64,000 nucleotides of DNA from Multifurca ochricompacta (Eukaryota; Basidiomycota; Agaricomycetes; Russulales; Russulaceae), in NCBI GenBank assembly GCA_022496185.1, contig WTXG01000006.1, positions 744,001-808,000 of the forward strand, read 5' to 3'. The stretch's first letter is position 1; every line of letters begins with the position of its first letter. The notes beneath the pieces were generated by a model. It had not been told where the DNA came from, searched no databases, and saw only the letters and a program-made list of their open reading frames with translations. A program made the translations under genes and the position numbers. Positions 34,987 to 46,799 of the stretch are shown in pieces.

Positions 34987-36372
34987 ATTTCCTCATCCAG
35001 ATCGCCATGTAGGAATGCCGATTTGACATCCATCTGGTGGATTTCCCAATCCTCTAGCGTAGCTAGCACTAGTAATAATCTAAGTGATTTGAATCTGGCA
35101 ACTGGGGAAAATGTTTCGTCAAAGTCCACTCCTTCTACTTGGGTGAACCCTTTTGCCACAAGCCTAGCATGAAACTGTCCATCTGGTTTCAGCTTAAAGA
35201 CCCATTTTGACTTGACAGCCTTTCTTCCTTTTGGAAGATCTTCAAGGCACCACACATCTAATTTATCTAAGGCATCAATTTCATATTTACATGCCTCAAG
35301 CCATTCATTGGCATTGTCAGACTGCATTGCCTCCTGAAAAGTCAGGGGATCTCTATAAGAGACTCCTGTGGCATTTAGCAATTCCATGTGCCCAAGTCTG
35401 GAGGAACCCTGCATGAACTCAGCATTATCCTCATTATAAAATCGAGGATTCATGCAATGTGAACATTTGGGACGGGCAGTATCAAGATCTAAATCTTCCT
35501 GCACTGCCCTGTCACGTTGCTGAGAGCATGGACTTTCCCTAGTAAATACTGGTTGGGGAAGTCTGCCAACATTCTTCTTAGATTGTCTTTTGGCACAGGT
35601 TCTCTGGGGGAGTTCAGATGGTTCCAAGATTTGGGATGGTGGTGTCTGATAGATGGTCTGATTGTGTGTATCAAGCTCATTTTTGGGTGTGGTAGGCTCA
35701 GGATTTACTTGAGGAGGTTCCACTACCTCCTGTTCCTCAACCTCGGCTTCCTTGTCTTCAGGAGCCTGAGGAACTGTGGCTGTTGCTGGTTGAGGCTGGA
35801 CAGGCCTCTCAGTTTCTAAGACAAAAGGTGTAACTTTTTCCTTTTGCTTTCCCTTGCTGTCCTTGGCAAGGTTGGATGGGAAGGATCCTTCATCAAATGT
35901 CACATCTCTTGACAGTACAAAGGATCGAGTATGCATATCCCAAAGGAGATATCCTTTAGAGTGGGGTGCATACCTGACAAAGACTGTTTCTCTGGCTTTA
36001 TGATCCAGTTTACATCTTTTATCCTCTGGGACAGTGTAATAGGCTAAGCAGCCAAATATTTTAAAGTAAGAAACATCTGGAATGTCCCCATCCAGAAGTT
36101 CAAGCAGTGTCCTCCACTTATTAGAGTGGATAGGCGTTCTATTGTATATGTGACAGGCTGTTCACACTGCACATTCCCAGAAACCAAGGGAAAGACCAGC
36201 ATGATGCAGCATGCTGGTAGCCTTTTCCATAATGGTTCTGTTGAACCTTTCAGCCCTTCCATTCTGTTGTGGGGAATATGGCATTGTCAATTTATGCTCT
36301 ATGCCAGCCTGCTCAAGTATTGACTTCAGCTCCCTATTGATGAATTCGCCACCTTGGTCTGTATGTAAGGTC
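34987..36372 (-). pseudogene. Copia-1 integrase C-terminus and reverse transcriptase N-half
   Basis: The frame 35936-34991 contains a Glu/Pro-rich linker (EDKEAEVEEQEVVEPP), then RT: NEWLEACKYEIDALDKLDVW, KSKWVFKLKPDG, VDFDETFSPVARF and IHQMDVKSAFLHGDLDEEI. Upstream (36372-35937) is the end of integrase (CHIYNRTPI-like and FGC-like blocks) in shifted frames. The solo LTR at 34411 cuts it before the YVDD motif. Confidence 0.8.
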
Positions 36373-36884
36373 TGTTGACACAGGACGTGTCTGGAGATGC
36401 TTCAGGCATCTAAGGTTCGCTTCAGCTGTAGATTAGATTAGATTAGATCTCGGAGTATCGGACTTTTTATGTTATCTTTATTACACTTCTTTCTCACCTT
36501 ACTCAGCTGATTAGTGATGGACTTAGTAATGCGCAGTAAGCATGTGATATCTCTTTGGCCAATCGCCTTTATCCCTCTCTGTTTATTGTCCGGCACTTGT
36601 GGACTTATTCCCAGTGCACACAGACCATTTCCCCTGGCCCCTATGGGTATATAAGGGTGTCTGTTTCGTCTCTTCCACTTCAGAGTTCTTCTAACCTCTG
36701 AAGTGTAAGTTCCCTTTACTCTACTCTCTCACTACCTATAGACTAACCTATTATATTAGACTTGTCTTTGTTTAGGTGTGTAGATAGTAATATAGAGTTC
36801 TTCTAACCTCTGAAGTACTTGTCTTTGTTTAGCCTCACCGCTACTAACCACAGTCAGTATAACCAGCAGCATGATTGTTTGACA
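36373..36884 (+). mobile_element. Solo Copia-type LTR (plus orientation) in Copia-1 integrase
   Basis: A 512-bp unit, TGTTGACACAGG...GATTGTTTGACA, with perfect flanking repeats AGGTC (36368-36372 and 36885-36889). It is the same LTR family as Copia-1 and Copia-2, in the opposite direction. It shows a GGTATATAAGGG TATA box (about 36645-36656) and the stem-loop CACTTCAGAG/CTCTGAAGTG (36676-36705). Confidence 0.9.
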
Positions 36885-37641
36885 AGGTCTTTATTTTCTT
36901 GTCTGTTTTATTTTCCAAGAATGCCTTAATGTTACAGAAGACCAATGTAAAATCACTTTTTGCTTTCATAGCAACAACTAAAGCTGTCTTGCTAAAGTCG
37001 TCTATGAAAGTGGCGAAGTATAGGTTCCCTTGAATTGAAGTACATTGTAAAGGACCGACTAGGTCACTATGAATGACTTCCAAGGGTGCTGAAGCTCTCT
37101 TTTGAGAGGGAGGGAATGGAAGACGGTGTGATTTTCCCATTTCACAGCCATAACATGGCTTATCTTCCATTTGGCTATTATCTATGCTAAGGCCTTTTAC
37201 AGCCTTAGGAGCATGTCTTTTGAGGGCCTCTTTTGACATATGACCCATTCGCAGATGCCAGGTTTCAAGGCTACTTGATGCAGATTTGTGGGATGCAGTA
37301 TTTAGATTCTGCATAGTTTTCCCAAGGACCCAATATAGTCCCATAGCCTTGACACCTTCCACTATAATTGCATTATTATACTTTATTTTGACCTCAGATG
37401 GAGTGAACTCCACTGAACCGCCTTTTTCTGTGATGCAGCTTGTTGACAGTATTCTTTCACTGCCAGGCATATAGTAGACATTATTTAACTCTAACTCATA
37501 ATTATTACAAGTTTTGAGAATGACCTTGCCTGTTCCTTCAACTTGGACTACAGTACCATCACCAATTGTCACCTGATGTCCCGTATGTGGGAGATACTCA
37601 GAGAAGTCTTCTAAGTATGGTGTAAAGTGTGTGGTGCCTCC
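36885..37641 (-). pseudogene. Copia-1 protease end and integrase N-half
   Basis: Frame with TTHFTPYLEDFSEYLPHTGHQ, then GAG-pre-integrase WHLRMGHMSKEALKRH...CYGCEMGKSHRLPF (HHCC zinc finger), and HSDLVGPLQ...FATFIDDFSKT (first integrase aspartates). The protease DSGA motif lies on the other side of the Gypsy-1 insertion (at 44828). The 3' end is cut by the solo LTR at 36884. Confidence 0.85.
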
Positions 37642-38227
37642 TGTCACAGCTAGGTGCGACACTGTGTCAATGTCTGGGACTCAAGATCATCTAGCAAGAT
37701 TTCAAGAGCTTTAAGTCAAGTCAAGTACGCCTGGTCAATGGGGTGCGCGTGCGAGACGGAGTCGAGCAGAGACGCTAAGTCCTGCCACAAGTTTCTGGGG
37801 TAGAAGTCCTTCTAAGGCGCAAACTTAGAGGTTCAAGTCGAGGTCTTTCAGTTCAGTGGAGTGAGTCCCAAGCACCTGTATTGATACAGAAGAACAGACT
37901 TAAGTCTGTCCTGTACTACTAGGCTTTATATACATGTTCAGTACCTATGAGGGTTGGTTCTGGTAGTTACTAGAGCGTTCACTAGGTAGTCTAATGGTTG
38001 TACAGTAGAATACCCCAGAAGATAAAGAAGGGAGAGGGGTTGCGCCCTCTGGATGTTGATCAGTAAGCCACTGAGTGGATCAGTAAGCAAATCAGTCAGC
38101 ATGTAAGTAATAAGTCCCTCATAAGCAAGTCATGTGTGTATCTGCGTGATATAGTAAATATTTAGAAAAAGACAAGGAAAACAACATTGTGCACATGACC
38201 CTAATGCCAGCAGATGAAACCGTCACA
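37642..38227 (-). repeat. Gypsy-1 3' LTR
   Basis: 586-bp direct repeat of 44235-44827. Differences from its partner are mostly C/T or A/G changes plus several single-base losses in short runs. Confidence 0.92.
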
Positions 38228-39573
38228 TTACCCCCTTGTAAGTCTCTGTCTGACCTCAGACAGTGGGTCGTCAGTCTGAAGTGATCAGCAATGTGCGGTG
38301 GTGAGCGGCACCTGGCGACGGTGAGGGAGATGTCGACTGCCGGTCCCCCAGCCTGTAAGACTGCACATAGTTCCGGGTCTGGTACAAAGCGAGTGACCTG
38401 AGTAGGGGGAATGGAGCGTGAAGGGGCATGAATATACGTGAGGTGGGGGAATATCTGTAATACAGGTCGGTGCGTGACATGGCATGTGTGGCTTCAGGAT
38501 GCTTGTGATGCCGGTCAGCTGTCATCGCCAGTGAGCAATGTTGCGATGGGCCTCATCCAGGTGATAGTGGCATGGCGGAAACGAGAGACTTCAGCCCAGG
38601 CTCCTGGGTCATGCATGTATCTAGAGCAGTGTCCACCAGAGGGGTGTAGGACTGATTGTCATCGAACAGATGTTGTTGGGGCAGAGAGGAGGGGGTTGGG
38701 ACCGTGAGCGAAGCGGTAGAATGTGGTGGCATACAGAGGTGCATGGCTGATGGGATGAATTTTCCCATTGTGAAGTAGATGCGGGGGTCCACGCAGCGTA
38801 TTCAAAAGCGACCCAGCGAGCAGTATCAAGCGACCATCCTTGTCAATAATTTGTTGTGGATAAAGCAGGGGGAATGGGGATGGTTGCGTTGGAAAGGGAA
38901 ACCAGGGGAGTCATATCAGGGCCTGGTTCATTGACTTCTTGTCGTGTCTGTGTGACGATGTCGTCTGCTGGAAGTTGTGCAGAGGGGGGGTGGTAGGTCG
39001 GTAAATATAGTGGGGTCATCAGGTGGTGGGTCAGAGGTTTGGAGTCGGGCTCGTGCTTCCTCTAGCAATAGTAGGACTCTGTGCGTATGTCATCTTCCAG
39101 GGAGCGATTGGCGGCAGTGAGTGTGATGGCTTGTGTGAGGTTGGTGCAGGGTTGTCTGTCATGGTGAATGGTGTTGGTGGTCGAGGCGGTGAGGGGCAAG
39201 GGGACACAGCAGCAGAGGGAGGGAGTGTGGGGGTCTGAAGGTCGTCTAAGAGCACCTTTGTGCTGCATCCAGAGCGACAAGCCTAGTAGATTCAAAGACT
39301 TCAGGGTCATCAATGGGAGAGGGTGCCCATCCAGTGAGGGGGTGACGAAATCTGGAGGTGGACATTCTTGGGGTGAAGCGATAAGTTTTCGCTCTTGGGT
39401 GAGCAAGCAGGGCGTTTTATACGAGCCATGAGAGAGAGAGGAAGAAAAAAGGATGGGGACAAAGATGGTTGGGGTAGATACACCCCTTCTTTAAGAGTGG
39501 CGTCGACCCTGGCGCCTAGATATGGAAGAATAGTATTGTGTCACAAGTTCAGGGGCATGGCAGTCTTCTTCAT
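38228..39573 (-). other. Gypsy-1 tail between chromodomain and 3' LTR
   Basis: A 1.35-kb stretch without a recognised domain. The minus strand shows overlapping Pro/Ser/Thr/His-rich open pieces (39406-39062, 38792-38553, 38525-38271) that could be one decayed accessory frame broken by stops and shifts. No zinc knuckle was seen, unlike the tail of Gypsy-2. Confidence 0.45.
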
Positions 39574-40653
39574 TTACCCAGGAGTTGTCACTTGTGGGAT
39601 AACCCTTCCAGCTAACCAGGAATTGCAATTCTGAGAGCGCCCATGGAATCTGTGATCTAAGATGGCTTCAACTTCATATTCTTCCTCATGGTTTACAATG
39701 TCAGGTGGAGGTCTCAAGAAATTTGGGCCATGTGCCTCCGTTTCCCTGTAAGGGGTCAGAAGATCAATGTGGAAAACATTGTGGATCTTCATGTGGGGTG
39801 GCAAAGATAATCTATAGGCCACTGGAGAGATTTGGTCCGAGACCTGGAATGGGCCATATCGGCGCGGGGCGAGTTTTGTCGAAGGGAAATGTGTCTTGAT
39901 GTTCCTGCCTTCGAGCCAAACTTGTGAATTAACGGGGAACTCCGGATATGTTGGACGTGTCGTGTGTGAACGGAAGGCCGCCTCCGCTCGCATGCGGGCA
40001 TGTCGTAAGCTGTTCAGATGGTCGTCTAGGCGAGGGACATCCGTGTTGGACAGTTGTGCTTTCCAATCAAGTGAAACGCCGTGGACTAGTGCATGTGGAG
40101 ACAATTTAGTTCGATCATGTGTCCAAGAATTATGGACATATTCGGCAAGCGGAAGGTAGTCGGCCCATCGGTGTTGGTCGTTACCGACCCAGAGGCGGAG
40201 ATATTGTTCTAACCATAAGTTCATTCGTTCACTTGCACTGTCGGTGCGAGGGTGAAAGGCCGTCAACAGGTTCTGTTGGATCTGTAGGGTGGTTGCTAGT
40301 GCTTGGGAGAATTGAGAGGTGAAATGCAGATCGCGATCTGAAATAACACGTCGCAGGACGCTGAATAGCGGGAATATGTGCCGATAGTAGAGTGTTGCAA
40401 TTCCCTCACCCGTGATGTCTTTCGAGCACGGGATAAATTTAGCTGCTTTCGAACAGCCTTGGTCCACAATGGTTAGTACAGCATCATAGCGTCCAGAGAT
40501 AGGGAGATCCGTGATGAGATCCATGGCAATGTATTGGAAGGGCCCTGTGGACGCTGGCACGTCTAGAGGAAAAAGCGGGACTTTCTTAGTTAGTTTAGGC
40601 TTGTTTTCTTGACATAGTGCACATCCACGAATATATTCGCATACAAAGTCCAT
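39574..40653 (-). pseudogene. Gypsy-1 integrase with partial chromodomain
   Basis: Reads CALCQENKP (zinc-finger end), YIAMDLITDLP...DAVLTIVDQGCSKAAKFIPC, VISDRDLHFTSQFSQAL, AFHPRTDSASERMNLWLEQYLR (the third acidic residue), WADYLPLAEYVHNS, PRRYGPFQV and IHNVFHIDLLTPY, then EYEVEAILDHRFHGR, the opening of a chromodomain. The frame is lost inside the chromodomain and again upstream at the junction with RNase H (about 40640), so the polyprotein is not continuous. Confidence 0.85.
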
Positions 40654-42010
40654 GAGTCCCGGCCTTCGTAGTCCTGTTGAACTTTTCTAATAGTTTTATC
40701 AATGCCGGGGTGTCCTGCCAGGACGTGGTCATGATGTTGGTGTAGGATCTTTTGTCGTTCAGGCAGAGTTTGGGGAAATGGAAGTTTATTGGTACGGGCT
40801 ACCTTAACAAATAACGTCGGTGGCAACACAGTGATTGCTTCGTTGTCATTATCACCATGTTCGGCATCGGGTCTTCGTGATAGCATGTTGGCCACCGTGT
40901 GTAGTTTGCCGGGGACATGTTCGAGGGAAAAATTGAAATCAGCTAATTCTTGAAGCCACCGTGCTTGGCGGCGATTGAGTTTTTGCGGTTCTTTGAAATA
41001 TTGTAAATTATTGTGATCGGTGCGCACTTGTACCTTGTCTTGGGCTCCCAAAAGATATTGGCACCACATCCGGAAGGCGACCATAATCGCGAATAGCTCT
41101 CGATCATAAATGTCCCAATTTCTCTGGGTAGCATCTAGTGTTTTTGAGAGATACGCGATGGGGTGCAAGCGTCTGTCGTGGTCCTTCTGACTGAGTGTTG
41201 CTCCGACTGCAAATCCCGAAGCGTCTGTATCTACGATGAAAGGTTTCGTAAAGTCTGGCTGGGCGAGGACTGGTTGTGAAGTGACTCGTTGTTTAAGGGT
41301 GTCGAAGGCACTCTGTTCGGTTGTCGTCCATTTCCAGGGGTTCTTTGCACTTGTGAGGGCGTTCAGAGGCGCTGCAATTTTACTGAATCCTTGTATGAAC
41401 CGTCTGTAGAATTGACAGAACCCGAGGAATGATCTAACTTCTTTTACTGTGGTCGGAACCTTCCAGGATGTGATGCCTTCGACTTTTACTGGGTCCATAT
41501 GGACTTGATTGCCTTCTAGGATTAAGCCGAGGTACTCAATTCGTGTTTTTTCAAATGCACACTTTTCCGGCTTAAGATACAGGTCGAGCTTATTAAGTTT
41601 GTCCAAGACGCGGTGTACTTTAGAGCGGTGGTTTTTTAGATCGGAGTCCGTATGTATTAGGATGTCGTCCATGTAAACTGTAAACCAAGCTTTCCCTGAG
41701 GCGTCATGTTCGTCTAGTTCCTCGCGGAATTCCGCGTTCATCATGGTTTGAAATGTTGCGGGGGAATTGGTTAGTCCGAAAAACATTACGTTAGGCTCGT
41801 AGAGGCTGTGGTTAGTTTTGAACGCTGCTTTCCAACGATCTTCTGGTACAATTTGTACGTTGTTGTAACCCCAGCGGATGTCCATTTTGGTGAACAGTGT
41901 ACTTCCTCGCACACGATCGATAAGTTCTGGTATGAGGGGAAGGGGGTATGTATTTCGGATGGTCCAATTGTTAAGTTTTCAATAGTCCTGGACTGGACAT
42001 AGTTTCCCAT
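40590..42010 (-). pseudogene. Gypsy-1 reverse transcriptase and RNase H
   Basis: RT: FTKMDIRWGYNNVQI, FFGLTNSPATFQTMMN, TVYMDDILIHT (YMDD active site), LGFCQFYRRFI. RNase H: FIVDTDASGFAVGATLSQ, YDRELFAIMVAF, VRTDHNNLQYF. The N-terminal RT part (42010-41913) is separated by a stop or frame change near 41910-41990. Family-typical, but not intact. Confidence 0.88.
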
Positions 42011-42194
42011 CTTTCTTTTTTATGAAGAAGAAAGGGGATGCGTAAGGTGACTTTGATTCAGTGATGTACCCCTTCTGTAAGTGCTTGTCTAGGAACTTAT
42101 TGAGCGCGTCCTGCTCGCCCGGTCCCAACAGATAGATCTTGCAATCCAGCGTGGTGGGTGTGTCTGGTTTTAGTTCTATTTTGTGGTCCCAGAG

Positions 42195-42782
42195 TCATGC
42201 CGCCGGGAACCTTTGTGCTTCTTGATTGCTAAAAACCTTCTGATGTCGTTGATATTCTTTCGGAACGATCTGATCCCAAGTCCGCTCTGTCATGTCTTTG
42301 GCTTTAATTGCTAATTCCTGTGCTATATTCAAACGTTTAAGTCGACTGTCGGGTAGATTGAACGTGAGTGATTGGTTGAGGGTTCCCGTTGTCCAGTTGA
42401 TATTCGGGTTGTTCGCGGCAAGCCAGGGGTACCCCAGAATCATTTCATCGGAGCCGATAGATGCAACGTAGAAGCGATGATTTTGTTGATTGTTATTAGT
42501 CGTGACCTTGAGATCTACGCATCGCATGATGGTGTGTGTTTGATTAGGTGACCCGTCCGCGTTCTGGAGTCTTTTTGGTATCGTTAGTTGTTTTGTGGGG
42601 AGGCGATGTTTGATGACCGTTTGATAGTTGATGAAGTTTTCGGTTGCACCACTATCAACAAGTGCTTGTATGTGGGCCTTATTTGTCACATCATGTAGGG
42701 GAACAGATACTTTCATTGACTTTAGAGACGATCTATATACATGATGTGAAAGTATCGCTCGAATGTAGGCCGTGTCATTCAA
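42195..42782 (-). pseudogene. Gypsy-1 aspartic protease region
   Basis: Contains ALVDSGATENFINYQ, the DSGA active site, followed by DEMILGYPWLAANNP, a block usual after Gypsy proteases. The first in-frame ATG overlaps the gag stop by four bases (ATGA-type overlap at 42779-42782), which could couple or re-start translation. It is interrupted by a stop near 42195 before RT. Confidence 0.85.
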
Positions 42783-43942
42783 GCGATGTAAAAATCCTCG
42801 TCACCACTGAATTTCTCTTGAAGTTTCTGGCGCTGTTCATCTGTCATGGTTCTAAGGGTTGTAGTGAGCGCGTCGAGATCCACTGCGGGGGTGATTGACG
42901 CGTTGGTAGAGTTGGGTGCTTGTGCGGGTACCGCCACAATTGTGGGTGTTTCGGTGATTGCGGCAGCGCGAGCCGGTGTAGGGGTGTTTCCACGTGGTTT
43001 TTTATTCAGGCAGTCCCAGACCAAATGCCCTCGTCTGCTGCATTCGAAACATCGCCCTTCCTTTTTGTATTGTTCTTTCTCTTCAATTGTTGTGGCTTTC
43101 TTTATAACATCAGGAGTGGAGACATCGTGATCACAACGCCGATAGAATGTAAATTTATTGCCACGCGGTGGCGTGTTGGTTGTGGGTCTCGTTCCTAGAG
43201 CGTCCTTACTGTACAGCCAGTTGGCATGGTGCTTTCTGGCAGATGCCGCTGCTTCATTGAAGGTTTTGGGCTGATCAAATAATAACATTGTTTGAACAAG
43301 GCGCATGGGGAGGCCTCGGTGGAAGTACTGCCGAGCGGCCGGATCATCGATATGGAGTTCTGCCCTTGTGGCCAGCGTGCGAAATTCGGCGATATAGTCA
43401 TCAATGTTTGAATCGTGCATTTGTAATCGATCTAGTGCGCGTAGTGCCTTTTGTCCTGCCGCTACGTCGGCCCATGCTTCTCGGAAGATTTGTTTGAATC
43501 CGGCCCAAATGTATGGGACTCGAATGTTCCCTTCTTTGATGTCGGTCAGCCACTTGATTTGGTCCACTACCCATCGGTCTACCCTGGGTCCTCGTATCAA
43601 TCCCAAGGTGTAGGCCACTCTGGTTCTTTCGTTCTGGACTGTGGCCACAGTTTCATTCAAGCTGAAGAATAATTCGAGTTTGGCCAACCAATCCATGGCC
43701 ATGTCGCGATTTCCTTCGAAGAAGGGTGGTGGTACACCCGTCATGGTTCCACCCCCTTGACTTCCTGTCCCTGTTCCCAAAGCAGGAGGGCCTAATGGTG
43801 GTTCGTCTGGGTTTCTCCCCGTGGCTCGGGTAGTCGTAGCGGTTCTTCCTTCGGGACTTCGTTCAGGTCTACTGAGGTGCGATTCAACAACGTCCTCCTC
43901 CGCAGCCCGTCGTGCCTGTCTAGTGTTTGGCCTTGCTGCCAT
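42779..43942 (-). CDS. Gypsy-1 Gag, apparently intact
   Basis: 387-aa open frame: an Arg/Pro-rich N-terminus, a capsid-like helical core (MDWLAKLELFFSLNE; RQYFHRGLPMRLVQTM) and a C-terminal zinc knuckle CFECSRRGHLVWDC. It is the only uninterrupted long protein of this element. Confidence 0.85.
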   Translation of the reverse strand: MAARPNTRQARRAAEEDVVESHLSRPERSPEGRTATTTRATGRNPDEPPLGPPALGTGTGSQGGGTMTGVPPPFFEGNRDMAMDWLAKLELFFSLNETVATVQNERTRVAYTLGLIRGPRVDRWVVDQIKWLTDIKEGNIRVPYIWAGFKQIFREAWADVAAGQKALRALDRLQMHDSNIDDYIAEFRTLATRAELHIDDPAARQYFHRGLPMRLVQTMLLFDQPKTFNEAAASARKHHANWLYSKDALGTRPTTNTPPRGNKFTFYRRCDHDVSTPDVIKKATTIEEKEQYKKEGRCFECSRRGHLVWDCLNKKPRGNTPTPARAAAITETPTIVAVPAQAPNSTNASITPAVDLDALTTTLRTMTDEQRQKLQEKFSGDEDFYIA

Positions 43943-44234
43943 TATCTGTGGAGTGGTGGTCCTAGTTTCTATATCGATGGTGTCGTCGGTTGCGGCAAGT
44001 AATGCAAATCGGTTGTGAAGGTCAAAGGGTAAGTTGCCTCTTTCTCTGGGTTCTGATTCTTCAGTTGACAGGTATCGTCGTGGAGATGTCTCGTTGAAGG
44101 ACGTTCGTTCGGATGGTGGGGTTCTGGGCTCGCATGTTGAAGACGTTGCGATTGGGTGTCAGGCAAGGGACGCGTCGTCATCGCCTTGCAGTTCTGGTAA
44201 GTTCTTTTGTTTAGTTCTGGTAAGTCTGTTCTTA

Positions 44235-44827
44235 TGTCACAGCTAGGTGCGATGCTGTGTCAATGTCTGGGACTCAAGATCGTCTAGCAAGATTTCAAGA
44301 GCTTTAAGTCAAGTCAAGTATGCCTGGTCAATGGGGCGCGCGCACGAGACGGAGTCGAGCAGAGACACTAAGTCCTGCCACAAGTTTCTGGGGTAGAAGT
44401 CCTTCTAAGGCGCAAACTTAGAGGGTTCAAGTCGAGGTCTTTCAGTTCAGTGGAGTGAGTTCCCAAGCACCTGTATTGAATACAGAAGAACAGACTTAAG
44501 GTCTCATCCTGTACTACCTAGGCTTTATATACATGTTCAGTACCTATGAGGGTTGGTTCTGGTAGTTACTAGAGCGTTCACTAGGTAGTCTAATGGTTGT
44601 ACAGTAGAATACCCCAGAAGAATAAAGAAAGGAGAGGGGTTGCGCCCTCTGGATGTTGATCAGTAAGCCACTGAGTGGATCAGTAAGCAAATCAGTCAGC
44701 ATGTAAGTAATAAGTCCCTCATAAGCAAGTCATGTGTGTATCTGCGTGATATAGTAAATATTTAGAAAAAGACAAGGAAAACAACATTGTGCACATGACC
44801 CTAATGCCAGCAGATGAAACCATCACA
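44235..44827 (-). repeat. Gypsy-1 5' LTR
   Basis: 593-bp partner of 37642-38227. Transcription of the element should start within it, reading leftwards. Confidence 0.92.
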
Positions 44828-45915
44828 GCTCCACTGTCCATCATCCAAGGGTTGCTGCCATCATCGACTTCTTGCATATGCTTGGTCAAGGAATAAAGTG
44901 AAATGCGAGGTGTCTCATGCACCTCCTGTATTCTGCCACTACCATTAACTATGGTAGCTACTTGTGTGGAGTTTGTTTGTACACTGGGGCCTTGCCCCTT
45001 CCTCTTGTTGCCCTTTTTGCCTGCATCAGCATTGGCTCTGTCCTGTTTCCTTTGCCAACATTCATTAGCCTTGTGGCCCAGCTTCTGGCAATAGAAGCAG
45101 GTGACATCATTGGATGATGATGCACCTGCAGGTTGTGGCATGAAATGAACTTGTTTCTTTTTGTTTTTGTTGACATGGGCTGCCTTGTTAAGGGCAGCCC
45201 CAACACCACTTCCTGTGGGGCCGGCTAGTCGGCTTTCCTCATTTAGGAACCTTTGTACAAGGTCCTGAGGGGAAAGACGGTCAGGAGGACCTGACGCCAG
45301 GATTGAGCCAGCAATGGCACTGTAGGATGAAGGTAGGGATTGGAGCAATATAAAGCTCATCTGGAGATCAGAGATCTCCATCCCATTTTCCTTGAGAGTA
45401 CTCCTCACATCCAACACATGCTGCAACTGGGGTCTGAATTGTTTGCCTTCCTCCAAGCGGAAGGAAGACACAGAACACCACAAGTTGTAGGTGGCCATGC
45501 TACCTACTGAGCCATAGAGCGATTCCAAACACTCATACTTGGCATTGACAGAAGGGTAAGTTCTGTCAGAGGCAATTTGGGAGTATGTCTCTGGTGACAT
45601 TACCATCACCAGAACTCCCATGAGGACCTCCTCCACTCTGTTCCACTCTATGTACATTGGCTCTGACCAAAGTGCAAAGCGTTTGGCATACTCGTCATCC
45701 TTTTCTCCATCTTCTGGCTTCAGCAGATTCAGGAACTCAGGGGCATCATGCGTGATGTGCCTCTTCATCCCATTTATCCTCAGCAAGGCAGTGAAAGACA
45801 TGGACCATTGCTGCCAATTGGAGCTGTCGAGCTTGTTGAACTTGAAAGTGGGAGGGAAGACGATGGAAGACATTTGAGATGATTTAAAAAGGTTGATCCT
45901 GGTTCCAAGGAGCAA
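44828..45915 (-). pseudogene. Copia-1 Gag and protease start
   Basis: Open frame from an ATG at 45915: MLLGTRINLFKSSQM..., then a UBN2-type gag core (FKFNKLDSSNWQQWSMSF; SMATYNLWCSVSSFRLEEG; LLQSLPSSYSAIAGSILASGPPDRLSPQDLVQRFLNEES), a zinc knuckle CFYCQKLGHKANEC and the protease motif WMMDSGA. The Gypsy-1 insertion follows immediately, so the pol frame is lost here. Confidence 0.88.
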
Positions 45916-46799
45916 TTAGAACCAGTTGTCCAGGTCTCATTTAAGAGGGCCTGTCCATTCTGTGGCACTATGCTTCAGAACTTAAAAAAGTCCTGCCTCT
46001 GATGTGCAACTTTTAAGTAGTATAGTGGGCTACCTAGCGCCATCTACAACAAGTCCTAAGCCCACATCAGGGGGACTTGTGTAAATAGATGGGGAGTCAT
46101 GTCATGGAGGAGCCAACTGCAAGTTCCACTAGAGACAAAGGGTGTAGAGCCCTTCCTCTAGTGCTGGTGGTGGAGTCCATGATTAAGCCCTAGATGATTG
46201 GGGCCATGACTGTAGTAGACTATTAGGTTTCCTCTGGTTGGGGCGAACCCCCAACGAAGGCAGCAGGTACTTCTGCCCAGAGACAAAACCCTCTAGCTAC
46301 TGTGTAAATACTATAGTAGTTCAAGCCTACTTGTATCAAGCCCAAGTGTCATGGGAGTGACTACCCATGCCTTGTTCTAGACCCTAAACTCTACCTGCAG
46401 GTCGCTAAACCTGGCTTATGGATCAAGCCAAGCATTGACTGAACCTATAGCCCCAAGCCTTCTGGGCAAGTGGCCTACTAAGACTATGGATGGGACGAAG
46501 ACCCAGCTATAACTATGAACACTATTTACTTAGAGCACACATGAGGAACTCAAGGTGTTTCACCCGCTTAGGGTCCCTCATCACCTCTTGCAAGAATCCC
46601 CTGAGGGACTAGCCAGACAGATCAAGGTGGGCACATAAAGCACACCACCTTGTGGACAGTTAAGGGCAAGAGAAAAAAGATTGAAGCTCACTGTGATGGT
46701 GATTGGGAAGTTGAGAGTCTTGAAGCAGTGAGCTTGAAGAAAGGTTGGACTGATCAAAATAAAAAACAGATCAGTTAAGCATGCCCAGGGCCCATAACC
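45916..46799 (-). other. Copia-1 5' leader
   Basis: 884 bp between 5' LTR and gag with no long coding frame; alignable by eye with 52590-53486 of Copia-2. It contains the primer-binding site at its LTR edge. Confidence 0.75.
46788..46799 (-). other. Copia-1 primer-binding site, half initiator tRNA type
   Basis: GGGCCCATAACC (plus strand), that is GGTTATGGGCCC in element sense, directly next to the 5' LTR. It is complementary to the anticodon stem-loop of initiator tRNA-Met, as in Drosophila copia. Confidence 0.75.

Larger units (their letters stand above)
37642..44827 (-). mobile_element. Gypsy-1, complete chromodomain-type Ty3/Gypsy element
   Basis: Two direct LTRs, 37642-38227 (3') and 44235-44827 (5'), begin TGTCACAGCTAGGTGC and end AACCGTCACA or AACCATCACA (plus-strand reading). 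They flank gag (43942-42779), aspartic protease (42782-42195), RT/RNase H (about 42010-40590) and integrase/chromodomain (40653-39574), all on the minus strand. The flanking pentamers are CCTCC and GCTCC; the uninterrupted Copia-2 sequence shows GGCTCC at this spot, so the duplication was GCTCC with one later change. Purine-rich ACAAGGGGGTAA next to the 3' LTR fits a polypurine tract. It is inserted in the Copia-1 protease codons. Confidence 0.92.
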
